Of a stretch of DNA of 64,000 nucleotides, positions 20,621 through 31,836 are shown piece after piece. Each line of letters starts with the position of its first letter. Positions within the stretch are counted from its first letter, which is position 1. Source of the DNA: Amphibalanus amphitrite (taxonomy: Eukaryota; Arthropoda; Thecostraca; Balanomorpha; Balanidae); contig NW_024881519.1 in assembly GCF_019059575.1 (NCBI RefSeq), positions 1,466,501 to 1,530,500 of the forward strand. The letters are read 5' to 3'. The notes beneath the pieces are model-generated. The model ran no database searches, was not told the origin of the DNA, and saw only the letters and a list, made by a program, of their open reading frames with translations. Made by a program: the position numbers and the translations under genes.

Positions 20621-21119
20621 AAAATGTCACGAGCCAATTCTATGACAAGGGGTGGGTTACACGGTCGTCCATTGTACCTTGCTGTTATACATAGGGACAT
20701 TATCAGCCTGAGGGTTGTTAGTTAAAGAGTGGCCTCGTGAAACAATTGGTTACAAACGGTAACCTAATAACTTAAATGCTTCCCTAACACCCCTTCCTGC
20801 TTATCAACAGATTTCGCGCTGTGTCGGAAAACTACGCATAGTCTCATAATTAAATCCGCCAGAAGCTTGTTGCATGCTAGTTACATGTGTGTTTCATTAT
20901 CGTGTCATATTATTATTATGTCGGCTAATGAGGCACCGCCCTGCACGTGCTTTAAATATAATCCTGCGCACACGCCACCTAGTCGGAAACTCATCATCGG
21001 ACTAGTCCTGGTAGGGTTTTCGTGTTGCCGAATGAGGCGAAACGACTTTGATTCGGTAGTGCCTCATAAATCCCTGCTACGGTGAGCAGCGACGAGTCTG
21101 AGACTGCTTCTAAAACGCG

Positions 21120-21180
21120 TCCTTCACTTCCGGCGCGGGGCCGTCATTTCCGGCCGCCATTGTTCAGTTCTGCGGCTGCC
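21120..21180 (+). promoter_or_regulatory. Candidate TATA-less promoter with ETS-like and YY1-like motifs
   Basis: CACTTCCGGC and CATTTCCGGC are ETS-type words. The second runs straight into GGCCGCCATTG, a YY1-type word. This spacing is typical of metazoan TATA-less housekeeping promoters. A splice-donor-like AAG|GTACGT follows at about 21246. Confidence 0.4.
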
Positions 21181-21189
21181 GGCGGTTGG

Positions 21190-21246
21190 TGCGGTTGTGT
21201 TGTGGCACGGTGCGTTGTGAAGTTCTCGGGCTGGGATATTTCGAAG
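21190..21246 (+). other. Candidate untranslated first exon
   Basis: GC-rich sequence ending in TTCGAAG|GTACGT, a strong donor match. It would be spliced to the acceptor TTTCTGTTTGCAG at about 21540-21551. The exact start is unknown. Confidence 0.3.
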
Positions 21247-21580
21247 GTACGTTATATTGTATGATATTTACGTAGCAATGGGGGACATTTTATTTATTTT
21301 GTAATATTCTGAACACATGTTGCGTCATAGAATTCACCCCTTGACCGTTGTGGGCCACTGTTTCGTTTAAATTCCGACTGTTGGAAGACGGACTTTCTTT
21401 CAGTTGCTGTCTAGCCTTTTTTTCCAAATGTGTAAGCTACACATATTGCCTCACATTGATTTATCTTATACAAAAGTCAGTTGATGTAGATAATAAAGCC
21501 ATCCTCACTGATATTTTAAAATCAGCAGTTAATTTTCTTTTCTGTTTGCAGAGTTGCTTAAAGTTGTGGGAGACTGAGGC

Positions 21581-21859
21581 ATGAAGGCATACCGGAAGCC
21601 AGCGATATTTCTGTTGGTAAGCCTCGCCCAGAAAAAAAACTTGCTTGAATCTTCAAAGTATGGCAAATATTTGATGGACTGCACAGTGCACAATGTACCT
21701 GACATGGCAGGATCAACTTGCTCACTCGCCTGTTGTAAGTGCCGTTGCGTCAAAGCCCGTGGAAGTGCCCGATCGTATCTCATGCAACCGTATTATTTTG
21801 TGAATGTTATTGGTGGTGACTCGAATCAGCTTTTGCACCACTCCGCTATGATATTGTAA
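21581..21859 (+). CDS. Candidate small protein, 92 aa, function unknown
   Basis: The ATG lies ~30 bases after a polypyrimidine-CAG acceptor. The frame MKAYRKPAIFLLVSLAQKK... contains a Cys-rich centre (SLACCKCRCVKARG). It ends at TAA 21857-21859, and AATAAA lies at about 21901. I recognise no family. An alternative is that GTAAGC at about 21615 (after ATATTTCTGTTG) is a donor and the exon is only ~65 bp. It could also be part of a non-coding transcript or an old element. This is the only place in the window with promoter, intron and polyadenylation-like signals in the right order outside an element. Confidence 0.3.
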   Translation: MKAYRKPAIFLLVSLAQKKNLLESSKYGKYLMDCTVHNVPDMAGSTCSLACCKCRCVKARGSARSYLMQPYYFVNVIGGDSNQLLHHSAMIL

Positions 21860-21906
21860 TATGTATATCTTTAGATATTTTGTATCGTATGCTAGTAAGT
21901 AATAAA

Positions 21907-22330
21907 CGTTATTTTTGTGTATGTTTTTTTTTGTAACGTGGCTGGCACGCTGTCGTGGCTGTCGTTGGCCGGGTCGTCCACCAGTCGGAGGGGCGGCTGG
22001 GGAGAAGGAGGGGGGGGGGGGAGGGGGTGACGCAATTGAGCTAGTATTACTACTGGGCAGCAATAGCAGGCGCTAGCTGGTTGGGTTACCAGGCGAGTCC
22101 TGCTAAGGAGCCTAATCGGCGTACCGATCTGCTGGTTTTGCCCTCGTTTTCAAACGAGGTACCGAATAACGAAACGAGGGGCTGACACGGGGGTGCTCGG
22201 TTTATGAGGCGTGGGATTGTCTTTTACTAACGAAACAAGCTTGTACCCTCTTACTAGCTAAATATGAGGCGATTTTTACACGTCGCTGCATGCTCATTTT
22301 TGCGCCAGCGGTTTTCCTACAAGGGGCTTG
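21907..22330. other. Unassigned sequence with a poly-G run
   Basis: Contains a G-rich stretch (~22000-22028) and mixed sequence. No gene or element boundary is supported. Confidence 0.4.
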
Positions 22331-22334
22331 TAAG

Positions 22335-22540
22335 ATTTTTTTACAGTAGGGCCCTATATGGCCTCAGAAGGTCCTACCCCGTTGATCTTACAAGGCATAC
22401 GTGCGGGCTTTTTAACCCCACACGCCCCCCCCCCACATTTGGCCTTTTAGGGTCCCCAAAGCGGCCTCTGAGTGCCCCATGCTAGCCTCCGAGGGCTCGC
22501 ACTGGGCCTTCGAGCGCCTTACGCTGGCCTCTTAACCCCT
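22335..22540. repeat. Short GGCCTC...GGGTCC minisatellite fragment
   Basis: A few degenerate units (GGCCTCAGAAGGTCC, GGCCTTTTAGGGTCC, GGCCTCTGAGTGCCC, GGCCTCCGAGGGCTC), like the interiors of hAT-like elements. No termini found. Confidence 0.5.
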
Positions 22541-24194
22541 CGGTAGAAGTAGGTATACGAATACTTATGTTTGGGCAGAAATTTTGTATCCTAGCCTGTG
22601 CATGTTACATGCAGTGTATACGAATGTCATTCTGGCTTCTGAGGTCTGGTTTGCCCCTAGTCGAAATTCATTAGCCAAGACCCTGAGATACAGTCCCGCC
22701 CTCTGAAATGAAAGTAGCTGCCTCTGAACTCGTACCGACGTCCCTGAAGCCAGATTAACCCCTTCTTAACCCTCGCGGGCCGAGGGAAGATGGGGGGCAC
22801 CCCTTACGATTTTTTTCGTGACTGCTCCGGAACCATTTTCGATAGAGAGCTGAAACTTGGCCTACGTGAGCCCCCATCCAAACCAGACCTTATGACACCT
22901 GATTCATTTTCAGTCCATAGGTGGATAATTGTGCCGAACGGTGGGTGCTCGGGCGCAGCAAATCCGGCGCCGCCCTAGCGGTGACCTTGACCTCCACAGT
23001 CTGTTGCGGCTTCAAAGCCAAGCCGGCGTGGAATTGGGAGAGCTCGTGCCAGGGGTGTAGGATCGCAAAATAGGTTGGGGGGGGGGGGGGCTGAGCCACG
23101 GACGCCGGTGGGGGCGGCGACGAAAGGTGCTGACCGGGGGGGGGGGGGGGAGGGAAAAACCAGCAGTGGAAAAGGTGTTGACCAATGACCGGGGGGAGCG
23201 TGGACCGTGGTGGTGAAAAGCGGGTCTATGACTTGAGTGATATGACTTAATCTCTCCCCCGGGATCCAAGTTCAAGCTTATAAAATAAGGCGTAGGTATA
23301 TTCCAGCTCAACGTTTTACAACCACATGTCCACATTTATGCAGTGTATGTTCCCGCTCTTTTCAAATGCAAAGTGATGCCACTTAAACAGTATATGTATG
23401 CTCTTATACTTAACCCTCGCCCAGCTGGGGGGGTCAATTTGCCCCCCTCCCTGTGGTTTTTCCTGAATAGCAAGAAAACGGCGGCGCGCAGCGCCGCCAA
23501 ATGTTTAGTACCTTACCGGGCATCAATTTGACACCTTCACACAAAATTTCAAGTCTTAGGTCACCTTAGGCCAGGAGTTATTGAGGTCAAACTGAGGTCA
23601 TGTTCGAGCAAAAATAAGCAAAAAACATGAAATCTTGAAACGCTCACAAAAGCTACAGTTACTAAGCAATTTCAGAGTTCTTTATATGGTCATGTAGAGA
23701 AAAGACTGCGCTACAAAACTGCTATCTCGGATTTTAAAAATTGTGGGATTTAGACCCCCAAAATTCAAAAAGTTTATTTTTTTAGAAAACGCAAAAAAAT
23801 CCCAAAAGTTTTTTGACTTTCGAACTAACCGGAATATATGTGATATTCCCTGCGCTCTTCTATCTACATACCAATTTAAGTTCGATACCTCTTTTTTGGC
23901 CAAATTATAGCGGAAAAACTGTTCAAAATTGATGACGTCGCATTTTTGAACTCAATTTTTAGCAATTCTAGACCACCTAGCGCAAAACAAAGACCACCAT
24001 TAGACTCCCCGTGACGAGCTGCATCGAATCAATACCCATTTTATGCAAAAATATCAAGTTTGACATTGGACCTTATTTGACGTGATCTTGACCTGACCTT
24101 CACCAGAACATGACCTAAACTGGCCCCAAATGCTGCCTGACCCACATAATCGCATTTGTCATGTAAAATGGACCATAAAAGACTAGTGCAGAAA

Positions 24195-24331
24195 AACACC
24201 CCCGTCTAGAGTGTGTGAAAAAAGCATTTCCCTATCGGGCTGTAAAAGAGTGGAACTCTCTTCCCCCTGCCACTCGGCAGTGCAAGTCTCTCAATGACTT
24301 TAAGAAAAAGGTTCTGTCTTTCATTGTGTAG
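24195..24331 (+). pseudogene. C-terminal fragment of a LINE ORF2 (Jockey/CR1-like)
   Basis: A frame reads KKAFPYRAVKEWNSLPPATR, then CKSLNDFKKKVLSFIV, ending at TAG 24329-24331. The WNSLP...SL..FK..L signature is the usual C-terminus of Jockey/CR1-group RT proteins. The 5' truncation is about 24195. A ~210-bp 3' UTR and an (AATA)n tail follow. ATAAAAGA flanks both sides as a possible target duplication, although it merges with the tail. Confidence 0.75.
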
Positions 24332-24542
24332 CTGATCTTAACCACTGACTCTATGACATCATTTTTATCGTTTTTCGCTTTTGCATGTGGGTTGTACTCG
24401 TACCCATGTGTTCATACCAAATGTGTTTTTGCGTGTACTTACCATTTTAATCACTATTCTTGTATTTTATTGTATGAAAAGTCTCGCCCATGTACTGACG
24501 CGGCGCTCTAAGAGCCACGATGTGGATATCGCCAAGAACCGC

Positions 24543-24544
24543 AA

Positions 24545-24583
<39 letters not shown>

Positions 24584-24584
24584 A
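24543..24584 (+). repeat. (AATA)n microsatellite, LINE tail
   Basis: About ten perfect AATA units immediately after the LINE 3' UTR. Confidence 0.95.
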
Positions 24585-25429
24585 AGATGCATCACAGGGT
24601 ATTTTCATATTTTGATCCTCAGTGACCTGACCTCTGTGACCTGACCTGGTATCAGTGACATTAAATAGCAAAATATGTGTTTGACAAACAATACCCCATC
24701 GATGACTTGCAATGAAATGTACTTTACTCGATTTTACAACGCATTTCTTGAAATGCCTGCAAACGGTGAAAATTCGACATTTGACCTGACCTGTGACGTC
24801 ATCGGTTTGACCTAGGTCAACGAAATTTGGTCACAAGGTAGTTCCCTGTTGGGGCTATCCAAAGCCGTTTACTGCTTGTCGCTAGGTTGCGTGGTTCTCG
24901 AGATCTTAGGGGGGAGGGGGCCAATTTGCCCTCCCCCCAGCAGGGCGCGTTGCTCGGCAGACCCCAATGGGGCGCGGGTTAACGCTGATGAGAGATTCCA
25001 TTTATTGATTGATTCAGTATTTAGATTCCTATCCCCTAGTTTGGCATACTGTTTAACGGGCTCCTTAGAGGGACCCTCACTTTCCTTAAATCTAGGTAGG
25101 TACTCATTTTTCACCAATCACCCATGCTTCATTTCGGAAGAGTCAAGTTTTTGTGTACCTTAAGATTGTAGACTGTTTAATGGCTTCCTTTTGACTGTTT
25201 CAGGGATCACCTCGACTACTTTTAGGGCCACGATAGCGGTATCGACAAAGTAGGCGATCGTGATCTGTAAAGCTGCAGGACCGTCACAGAACAATTTCTG
25301 TTGTAGTATTTCGCAAAACCCCCGCATTCTGCATATCATTGGAAGCATAATTTTATTTTTAAAGTTGTAGGTCGTGTAGCTACACGAATACTCCCAACAA
25401 AATGCAAGAAACAATTGCAGGCACGTACC

Positions 25430-25560
25430 TAGGATTTGGCCAGGGGGGGGGGGGCGGAGGATCCCGGGAGACCTACTCTCTACAGGGGGCCTCCTCTCTA
25501 CAGAGGGCAAGGGAGCATCTAGGCGAACGTTTTTTTTTTGTGGTGGGGGGGGGGGGTTAC
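25430..25560. repeat. Poly-G tracts and CTCTCTACAGAGGGCCTC minisatellite
   Basis: Two G-runs flank a few CCTCTCTACAGAGGG units. The same unit reappears at 26270-26510. A hAT-like terminus CAGGCACGTACCTAGG precedes it at about 25418, with no confirmed partner. Confidence 0.6.
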
Positions 25561-25861
25561 AGGTCGGCCGACATGCCGGGTCTGATGGATGAATTCTGAC
25601 GACCGGGGAAGGGGGAGCGAGTATGTCGAGATCAAAAGACATTTTGTCTTCGTCGTTTCTAAGATGAAGCTTTATCGTTATAAGTCACTCGGCTTAGTAG
25701 GTTTAGTTAAATTCACCTATGCAAGTGCGTCGCCACGGATTTCTCACTGGGGGGGGGGGGGGACGTATCGACCGACTTAAAAACCCAGAAGTTGATATTG
25801 TTACCGCACTTTTAGCCTAATGCATTAGAAGCATACAGTAGCGATCTCTCTTATGTTTGTG

Positions 25862-26236
25862 AATCAGCGGCGCGAAGCGCGGCGAAAATTTGCAAATCTT
25901 TTTTTTTTGTCAAAACATAGCTCAAACACAAATTTTATGACCCTTTTAGCATGCTAGTACAAGCCGGAGTTCCTTAACAGTACACATATGAATTTTGATT
26001 CAATTTGACATTGTTGGTGTTATTACAGTCACGACCTTTCTTATTGATTGGTGTAAGAATCGGAGGCACGGAGCGCCGAGAAAATTTGCAAGAGCATTTG
26101 TCAAAACAAAGCTCCAAATCACACATTTTACAACTCTTTTAGCATGGTAGTACAAGCCGGAGTTCCTACACTCCACAGTACACATATGAATTCCGATTCA
26201 ATTTGACACGGTTGGTGTAATTACAGTCACGATCTC
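25862..26236. repeat. Two-copy tandem duplication, ~194-bp unit
   Basis: Unit 1 starts AATCAGCGGCGCGAAGCG and unit 2 AATCGGAGGCACGGAGCG. Both continue GAAAATTTGCAA, TAGTACAAGCCGGAGTTCCT, CAGTACACATATGAATT and ATTACAGTCACGA. The copies are moderately diverged. Confidence 0.85.
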
Positions 26237-26269
26237 GTATTGACCTGTGCGTACAACAATTTGCGAAAA

Positions 26270-26510
26270 AAAAGAGGGGCCTCCTCTCTACAGAGGACCA
26301 CCGCTGTACTGTGTGCCTCCTCTTTTTACAGGGTCTCTCAAGTCTCAACTACAGAAGGCCTCCTCTCTACAGAGGACTTCTCTCTACTGAGGGTCTATCC
26401 CTTTCAGAGGGCATCCTTTCTTCAGAGGGCCTCCTCTCTAGTCTTTACAGGGGGCCTCTCTGCAGAGGACCTCATCTCTACAAAGGGCCTTCGGCCTCCG
26501 GCTTGCTAAA
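26270..26510. repeat. Minisatellite with CCTCTCTACAGAGG units
   Basis: Around ten units of GGCCTCCTCTCTACAGAGGAC, ~20-30 bp each. Each unit contains a small inverted repeat (CCTCT...AGAGG). Confidence 0.85.
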
Positions 26511-26726
26511 ACCACAGTTGATTTCTTATGTGTGTGTAGTGTACCTTCCTGGTTTTGTTTTCCTAGTATTTTCTTTCTTATGACTCGAAAGTCATTTTAT
26601 AAATTAAACTTACTCCCTCCATTGCAATGCACATTTTCAAGGCCCCCAGTTAGTCTTAAGGCCAAAATTGGGTGGTCGTAAAGCAGAGAGGCGCTGTACC
26701 CAGACTCCAGAGCTGCTTTCTAATCG

Positions 26727-26860
26727 GACCAAACCAAACCAAACCTAACCAAACCTGGCCTAACTTCACATACAACCTACAACCAAAAACCTGCAACCTA
26801 CATACAACCTAAAACCTACCACCTAAAACCTAAAGCCTACAACCTACAGCCTAATCTACA
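26727..26860. repeat. ACCTACA/ACCAAA tandem tract
   Basis: Tandem variants of AACCTACAACCTA. It is the complement of the TTGTAGG tract at 34641-34765. It is followed by GCGTCTTTCCTTGGTTGCAAAAAGAA, resembling the right end of the 34461-34845 MITE. Confidence 0.8.
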
Positions 26861-27890
26861 GCGTCTTTCCTTGGTTGCAAAAAGAAGTGTGACGCCTGCT
26901 TTCTACTCCCCAAAATAGTACCATTTAACCTTGCCAAGTTGAGCTTTCTTTGATTTGGCCATATTTTAAAATGTTGGGGGGGCTGACTGGCAAGTTGGGG
27001 GGCTGACCAGCCAGTTGGGGGGGCTGAAGCCCTAGGATCCTACGCCCCTGGCTCGTGCACCCACAGTTCAGCACAACTCTCCACCTATGGTCAGGTCACT
27101 GACCGATGCATACACCTCTAAAGGTTATAAGTAAACCTCTGCAGTTTGTACTGTCAAAAAATGTCGCAACTTCGCAACGCCGCCAACGCCAGGCAAAGTG
27201 TCGGCGAGGATGATGACACTTTCAGAAAGTAACAAGCCCCCGGGTACTCATACTTCGTATATCTTGGGTTTTTCGTACAATTCATCTTGGGTCAGGTCAA
27301 TCACGTGATCTCCCCCATTATAAACCTATGGGGGAAATACTGAACTTGCTCTTTTTGCAACATATAGGTATTATAGAATCCGCCCGAAGACGCACATAAA
27401 TGTGTTTTCATACGCTCGTCAAAGGATTCCGTGCCTTATTTTGGCATTTTTTACTTTTATGACGTCACAGAGAACGTCACAGAGGACGTTCTTTTGGGTC
27501 ATAATCGTTTTTCGTTAATAACTTTCGACCAAATTAAGCTAGAGTCGGGAAAGACACCATTGTAATTGCAATGAGCTTCCAAATCGATTGAATTGCAACC
27601 TGACCTAGTCTGAACAGTGTCCTGAGGGGGCTTGACCTGACGACCTTTGTGTCAATCTTGATTGTGACCTTTACCGAACAAAAAGTACCCACAACATTCG
27701 ACGCAGCTTGAGAGGAATACGATTATGCCTAAATTTTGCTCTGTGGCCATTTGTTTCCAAATTATTTGCCAAAAACAAAAACCTGACTTTAGTCCAGTGG
27801 CCACCAGTTGACCTGAGACCCTAAATTTGAATATCAATCGCTGTGTCTCGTGACGGCCGTCAAGCTCGTTGTTTTTTTTTTCCGCTGGAC

Positions 27891-28365
27891 TGGAACAGAC
27901 CCTACGAATGCCGCCCCCGTAGGCGGAAAATGTGCCGCCCCTGTGCTTGACAGCCCCCACCCTATCGAAATCCTAAATCCGCCCCTGAGCCAAACATGTT
28001 ATAGAAACGGGCCGCTGTGTCGCTTGGGGAGATGTGAAAGTCTTAGCTTACGAGTCTGACTGGAGGAAACGAAAAATCAAGGAGGGTATTTTTATCGACA
28101 AGGCGAGAGGAAATGTGCTGAATGGTGTCATGGTGGTAGATGTGTATCGAGTGCTCGGCTAGGCGACTAAATGATAGTTCAATGTCCATGAGGTGTATTT
28201 TTGTTTTATTGTGCTTATTCATGTACACGAATTCGTCAACGAAGTGGAACGTTACGATTTACGAAACGAGTTTTTCTCGAATATCTGCGCCACTTTAAGT
28301 AAAAGTGGCGTTTTTTGAATTTTGAATTGTTTTGAACTTTTGTATTTACGTGTTTATGTGTCTTT
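27891..28365. other. hAT-like right end and unassigned sequence
   Basis: CCTAAATCCGCCCCTG ends at about 27987; no matching left end with AGCCAAAC was found. The rest holds no gene I can support. Confidence 0.45.
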
Positions 28366-29360
28366 TTAACCCTATTCCTGGCGGGCTCCGCCGGGACAAG
28401 AAACTGGCGGGGGCCGATTCGGCCCCCCCTTCAGATCTCAAAAACTACACATCGCAGCGACAAACGGTAAACGGCATCGGATACGCACGGTTAAGATCTA
28501 CAATTTTTACTAAGGTCATTTTCAGGTCAGGTCAAAGATGACGTCACAGGGGTCGAAAAAGTCAAAATGGCGGCGCTAGATATGGAGAGAGTTTTTCTCG
28601 AATAACTTTCGAATTAGTCAAGATAGGAACAAACTAAGGGCATCATCGTGATCCTCTCGTCAATCCGCATCGAATGATATAGATGTTGACCTCGAAAGGT
28701 CAAGGTCAAAGGTTGACCTCAGGTCACGTGACCTCGAGGTTATCATGTATATCATTCGATGCGTCTTGACGAGCTGAACACAATGAGACCATCCACGCGT
28801 CTGTATCTTGTTCCTGTACGGAGTTATTGGCCAAAAACCTTTGGTGACCTTTGATGACGTCACATGACCTCACAGCTGCCCAACAGCAAAACAGACCTCA
28901 AGGTAGTGAAGGTTGATCGTATATGAAGTCATGTATGGTATATGGGGCCATTCCGACCCGTTTTAGTGGTAAAAACAGGGAGTTGATTTTCCCCCATTGA
29001 CTTATAATGGGGAGGTCGCGAAACTGACCTGACCTTAGGTCACCGATATCAAAATTCCGAGATATACAAATTGCACATACTGGTACCCTAACTAAAGCCT
29101 GAAGAGAAGAAATTGATCGGTCAAAAACTCTAGCTCTGGCGTGATTGCAAACTTTTCTGAGGTAGGGTCACCAAACCGCCTCTGGTGACCTGACCTGAGG
29201 TCAGATCAACTCAAAATTTTCAGACATGTTGCGTAGAAGCCTTTTAGGAAAAGTCAGAAAATTTGAACTTCCTAGCTCAACGCGTTTGGGAGAAATGACC
29301 AAAAAACCTCAGGGGGGGGGGGCTCCTGAGGCCCCCCCCCCCCGCCAGGAATAGGGTTAA
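28366..29360. mobile_element. TTAA-flanked piggyBac-like element, 995 bp
   Basis: TTAA at 28366-28369 and 29357-29360; inverted ends TTAACCCTATTCCTGGCGGG / CCCGCCAGGAATAGGGTTAA (20-bp perfect). The interior has many AGGTCA/TGACCT words and TGACGTCA at about 28541 and 28855, and no coding frame. Confidence 0.9.
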
Positions 29361-29639
29361 GAATTCTATCCAAGGCTGACGAAGGAAGCTGTAACGCTTC
29401 CGAAAGCTCCCAATAAAAACTTAAAGCTGGTGTTTGAACAATCTTTTGCCAAATGAATCCGTCCCAGCTCAACAACAACATATATAATCATAGAAGACCA
29501 GTGAACGGAGAAACATTTTAGCTTTAACCTGACCTGTGACGTCATCGGTGACTCCAAGGTCAATGAAATCGGAGATCCCTGAACAAATTTTACAGGGATG
29601 CCGAATGCCGTTGGATTTTACGGATTCCTCCAGTAGTTT

Positions 29640-29711
29640 TGGAGATACGAGGGGGGGGGGCTAAAAATGCCCCCCCCCCACCGCGCGGAAGGTGGTCGGG
29701 AGGCCCACCGC
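29640..29711. mobile_element. Right-end fragment of a TTAA element
   Basis: CCCACCGCGCGGAAGGTGGTCGGGAGG...GCCTGCCGGGCAAA closely matches the right end at 49270-49324, where the last bases are GGGTTAA. The terminal TTAA is lost here. Bases 29361-29639 hold no recognised gene. Confidence 0.6.
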
Positions 29712-30004
29712 CTGCCGGGCAAAGCCCATTTCATGGACTTTTTTAAGGTAGGATGGTCACTTTAAATCGTAATTAGTTAATCTATGTTGTCAAATAAAGA
29801 GCGATCCGGCCGCTAATTCGCAGAGTCCATTGCCGTTGACTAATTAGTGAAAATGAGCTGAAAGGATTTCCAGAAAGCAGTTATTGCTGCCACAGCTGAT
29901 GACAACGGTGAGGCGATCGACCGATTCGTGTCCAGCGATGGGTGATGTAAGTGGAACAGAGTGGGGTAAGAAGCTCGGGTGGGATAAAGGCCGAAACAAA
30001 CTCT

Positions 30005-30153
30005 CTCGCAGTCAGGAAATCGCATGCGAGAGCCTTTTCAAATACGTTATTATTCTTCCCGCATCAATCGCATGCGGAAGGTGCGTGCGATTGATGCGAG
30101 CGTGCTTCCATGTATTTGAATAGGGTCTCGCATGCGATTTCTTGACTGCGGAG
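30005..30153. repeat. Short inverted-repeat (MITE-like) sequence
   Basis: CTCGCAGTCAGGAAATCGCA at the left is mirrored by TGCGATTTCTTGACTGCGGAG at the right, with further pairing (CATGCGAGA, CAAATAC). Arms are ~40 bp, with a smaller ATCGCATGCG hairpin in the loop. No clear target duplication. Flanks 29712-30004 and 30154-30342 show nothing else. Confidence 0.8.
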
Positions 30154-30342
30154 TCTATTTCAGACTTAACGCCTTCTCGATCTCGCAGAAAAAACTGCTT
30201 ATAGTTGTTAAAACAGAATAGTTATACAAGGTGACCAGGCTACCTGGGCCTTTACGTTTGAAGGAAATCCACCACTTTTAACATGGGGTTTCGAACTGGA
30301 ATAGCAGTTTTGTAGCTTGAGCTGAGACAAGTACATTTTTTC

Positions 30343-30902
30343 TTAACCCTCGCCGGCACAGGCCATTTTGCGTCCTTCGACGGCACAAGGGAGGGAAGGT
30401 ACAGCCCATCGCTAAAGTAATGTGTGGTTTTACCAATCTCAACGGATGGCTTTGACCGACGATTTTTAAATGCGGACTGATTGGAAAGAAGACGTCAATA
30501 GATAAAGTTGTAGCTGCAAGGGTGAAGATACATGTAAGCTACATTTAAAGTCTCGTTGCAGTCTGGCTGATCGTTCGTAGGCTTCAGAAGCAGAACATAC
30601 CCATGACTGAAACCAAAAAAAACGGCGTGTTTCCCGTGACGAGAGGAAGCCGATGATACCCGATTTTGAGGTCCTAGGTCATCGGTTGACCTTTCAAGTC
30701 AGGTTAATGACCCAAAAGTCGGGAAAATCAGGACCTGTTAGAACGTCGTAGAATGTGGCTGCTATGGGTTCTTTCGGGCTGCTGATCACGAAAATCATGT
30801 AAGTTTTGATCACGGATGACGTCTTTATGCATTTAGGCCAGGTCGGGTCAGGTCAGGTCAGGTCAGGTCAACCAGTAGGGGCCCTGCCGGATATTCGTAG
30901 TA
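30343..30902. mobile_element. Left end of a piggyBac-like element
   Basis: TTAACCCTCGCCGGCACAGG at 30343 matches the left terminus type at 47077. It includes a pentamer run of AGGTC (30838-30870). No right end is seen; the 30903-35055 element lies at its edge. Confidence 0.5.
30838..30870. repeat. (AGGTC)n pentamer run
   Basis: About five direct GGTCA pentamers in a row, a denser form of the half-site repeated throughout the TTAA elements. Confidence 0.9.
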
Positions 30903-31574
30903 TGTACAGTCGTGTACAGGTTGATGGTCCTCTACTCTTTATCCACCGGGTTCCTATGGCTCAGCATTGGCAGCAGCCGCCTGGTACCGGTAGGCTGTGC
31001 CGCATGACCCGAAAGTTATGCGGCACAGTCTACCCACGCCGTTTGACATCGGCTCGGGTCGTCGGGTGGAGCGCTTTGTAGACCAGCTGTTGCGTCAGAC
31101 CAGCGCGGGGGGGAGGGGCTAGTCTCAGTGGTTGGCGTGGGCTGGCGAGTGGTGTGGGGCGTGTTGGTGAACCATGGGGGCTGGTCGGGTGTGTGTGGTC
31201 ACTTCCTGGACCTGCATTGCACATTTTGCGTCGCTTAACAATTGCATTCCTGTTTTTGATAAGCACAATGCACGAAAGACCCAGCGAATATAATTTACTT
31301 TACTTGTGCATTTAATTTTTACTAATAATTTACTTTACTTGTGAATATAATTTACTAAACGTGATTTGGCACGGTATCGAGGCAACCATAGGTCTTGTGC
31401 CTATGCATGATATTTAGGCAATACGTTTATGAAAACGGTAGATGGATACTGGATGTCAATTCGCATGCTAAATGTCGGCACGTATTAAATGAATCAATAA
31501 TGAAACAATCAATCGACATGTATAAAACCGTAACCACTAATAGCCATCAAACCATCCTAACTCGGAAAAGCAGC

Positions 31575-31665
31575 CGGAGCCCTGATGAGGCTCGAACCGG
31601 GACTCCACGCTGTAAATTTTGCCTATGATCCATCATCATTCCACTACCAAGCTACAGTGACCGGC
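31575..31665 (-). ncRNA. tRNA-like (pol III box A/B) module, left arm, minus strand
   Basis: On the minus strand TGTAGCTTGGTAGTGGAATG resembles box A and CGGTTCGAGCC resembles box B, ~45-50 bases apart. It is probably a tRNA-derived module, not a functional tRNA. Its counterpart in the right arm is at about 33945-34035, plus strand. Confidence 0.45.
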
Positions 31666-31754
31666 ACCCAAACCCACAAAAACATTAATTGACTTTGCCG
31701 CCGACCTCCCGGCCCCGCCGCCCGCCCGGCCAGACTTTGCTCCGGCCATAGCCA

Positions 31755-31836
31755 CCATCCGGTGTAGCTCAGCGTAGGAGTGCTCGACTGTCAAACTGAC
31801 CGGTAGTGAGGGGCCCGGTTCGAAACGCTTCGGATG
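31755..31836 (+). ncRNA. tRNA-like module, left arm, plus strand
   Basis: Ends CATCCG and CGGATG can pair as an acceptor-like stem. TGTAGCTCAGCGTAGGAGTG resembles box A and CCCGGTTCGAAAC box B. A CTGTCAA anticodon-loop-like segment and an enlarged variable region are present. It points away from the module at 31575-31665, so the pair is divergent. The mirrored copy is at about 33783-33864. Confidence 0.5.

Larger units (their letters stand above)
23410..24982. mobile_element. TTAA-flanked piggyBac-like element containing a LINE fragment
   Basis: TTAA at 23410-23413 and 24979-24982; ends TTAACCCTCGCCCAGC and GGGGCGCGGGTTAA. Poly-G/C arms with CAATTTGCCCC are inverted at the two ends. Long stretches match 36652-37833 in reverse order (for example ATGTAAAATGGACCATAAA). 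Rich in GGTCA/TGACC words. Confidence 0.82.
23050..27050. mobile_element. hAT-like element, 4,001 bp, itself hosting a TTAA element and a LINE
   Basis: Exact 8-bp duplication GCTCGTGC at 23042-23049 and 27051-27058. Termini CAGGGGTGTAGGATC (left) and CAGGGGCGTAGGATCC (right, reverse-complemented). The G-rich left subterminal region pairs with GGGGGGGCTG words at the right. No transposase frame seen. Confidence 0.87.
22766..27890. mobile_element. TTAA-flanked piggyBac-like element split by a hAT-like insertion (right end lost)
   Basis: The left end is TTAACCCTCGCGGGCC (22766). The sequence then includes GAGAGCTGAAACTTGGC, shared with the element at 47077. After the 23050-27050 insertion, 27059-27890 follows the same order of landmarks as 47210-50030 (GTCGCAACTTCGCAACGCC; CCATTATAA...ATGGGG; CTTGACCTGAC). 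The right TTAA end is missing; a hAT-like right end (CCTAAATCCGCCCCTG, ending about 27987) interrupts it. Confidence 0.65.

Noticed and set aside
17664-27987. Pairing the hAT-like left end at 17664 with the right end at 27987
   Set aside because: The flanking 8-mers ACATCGCC and AGCCAAAC do not match, so they are ends of different, degraded elements.
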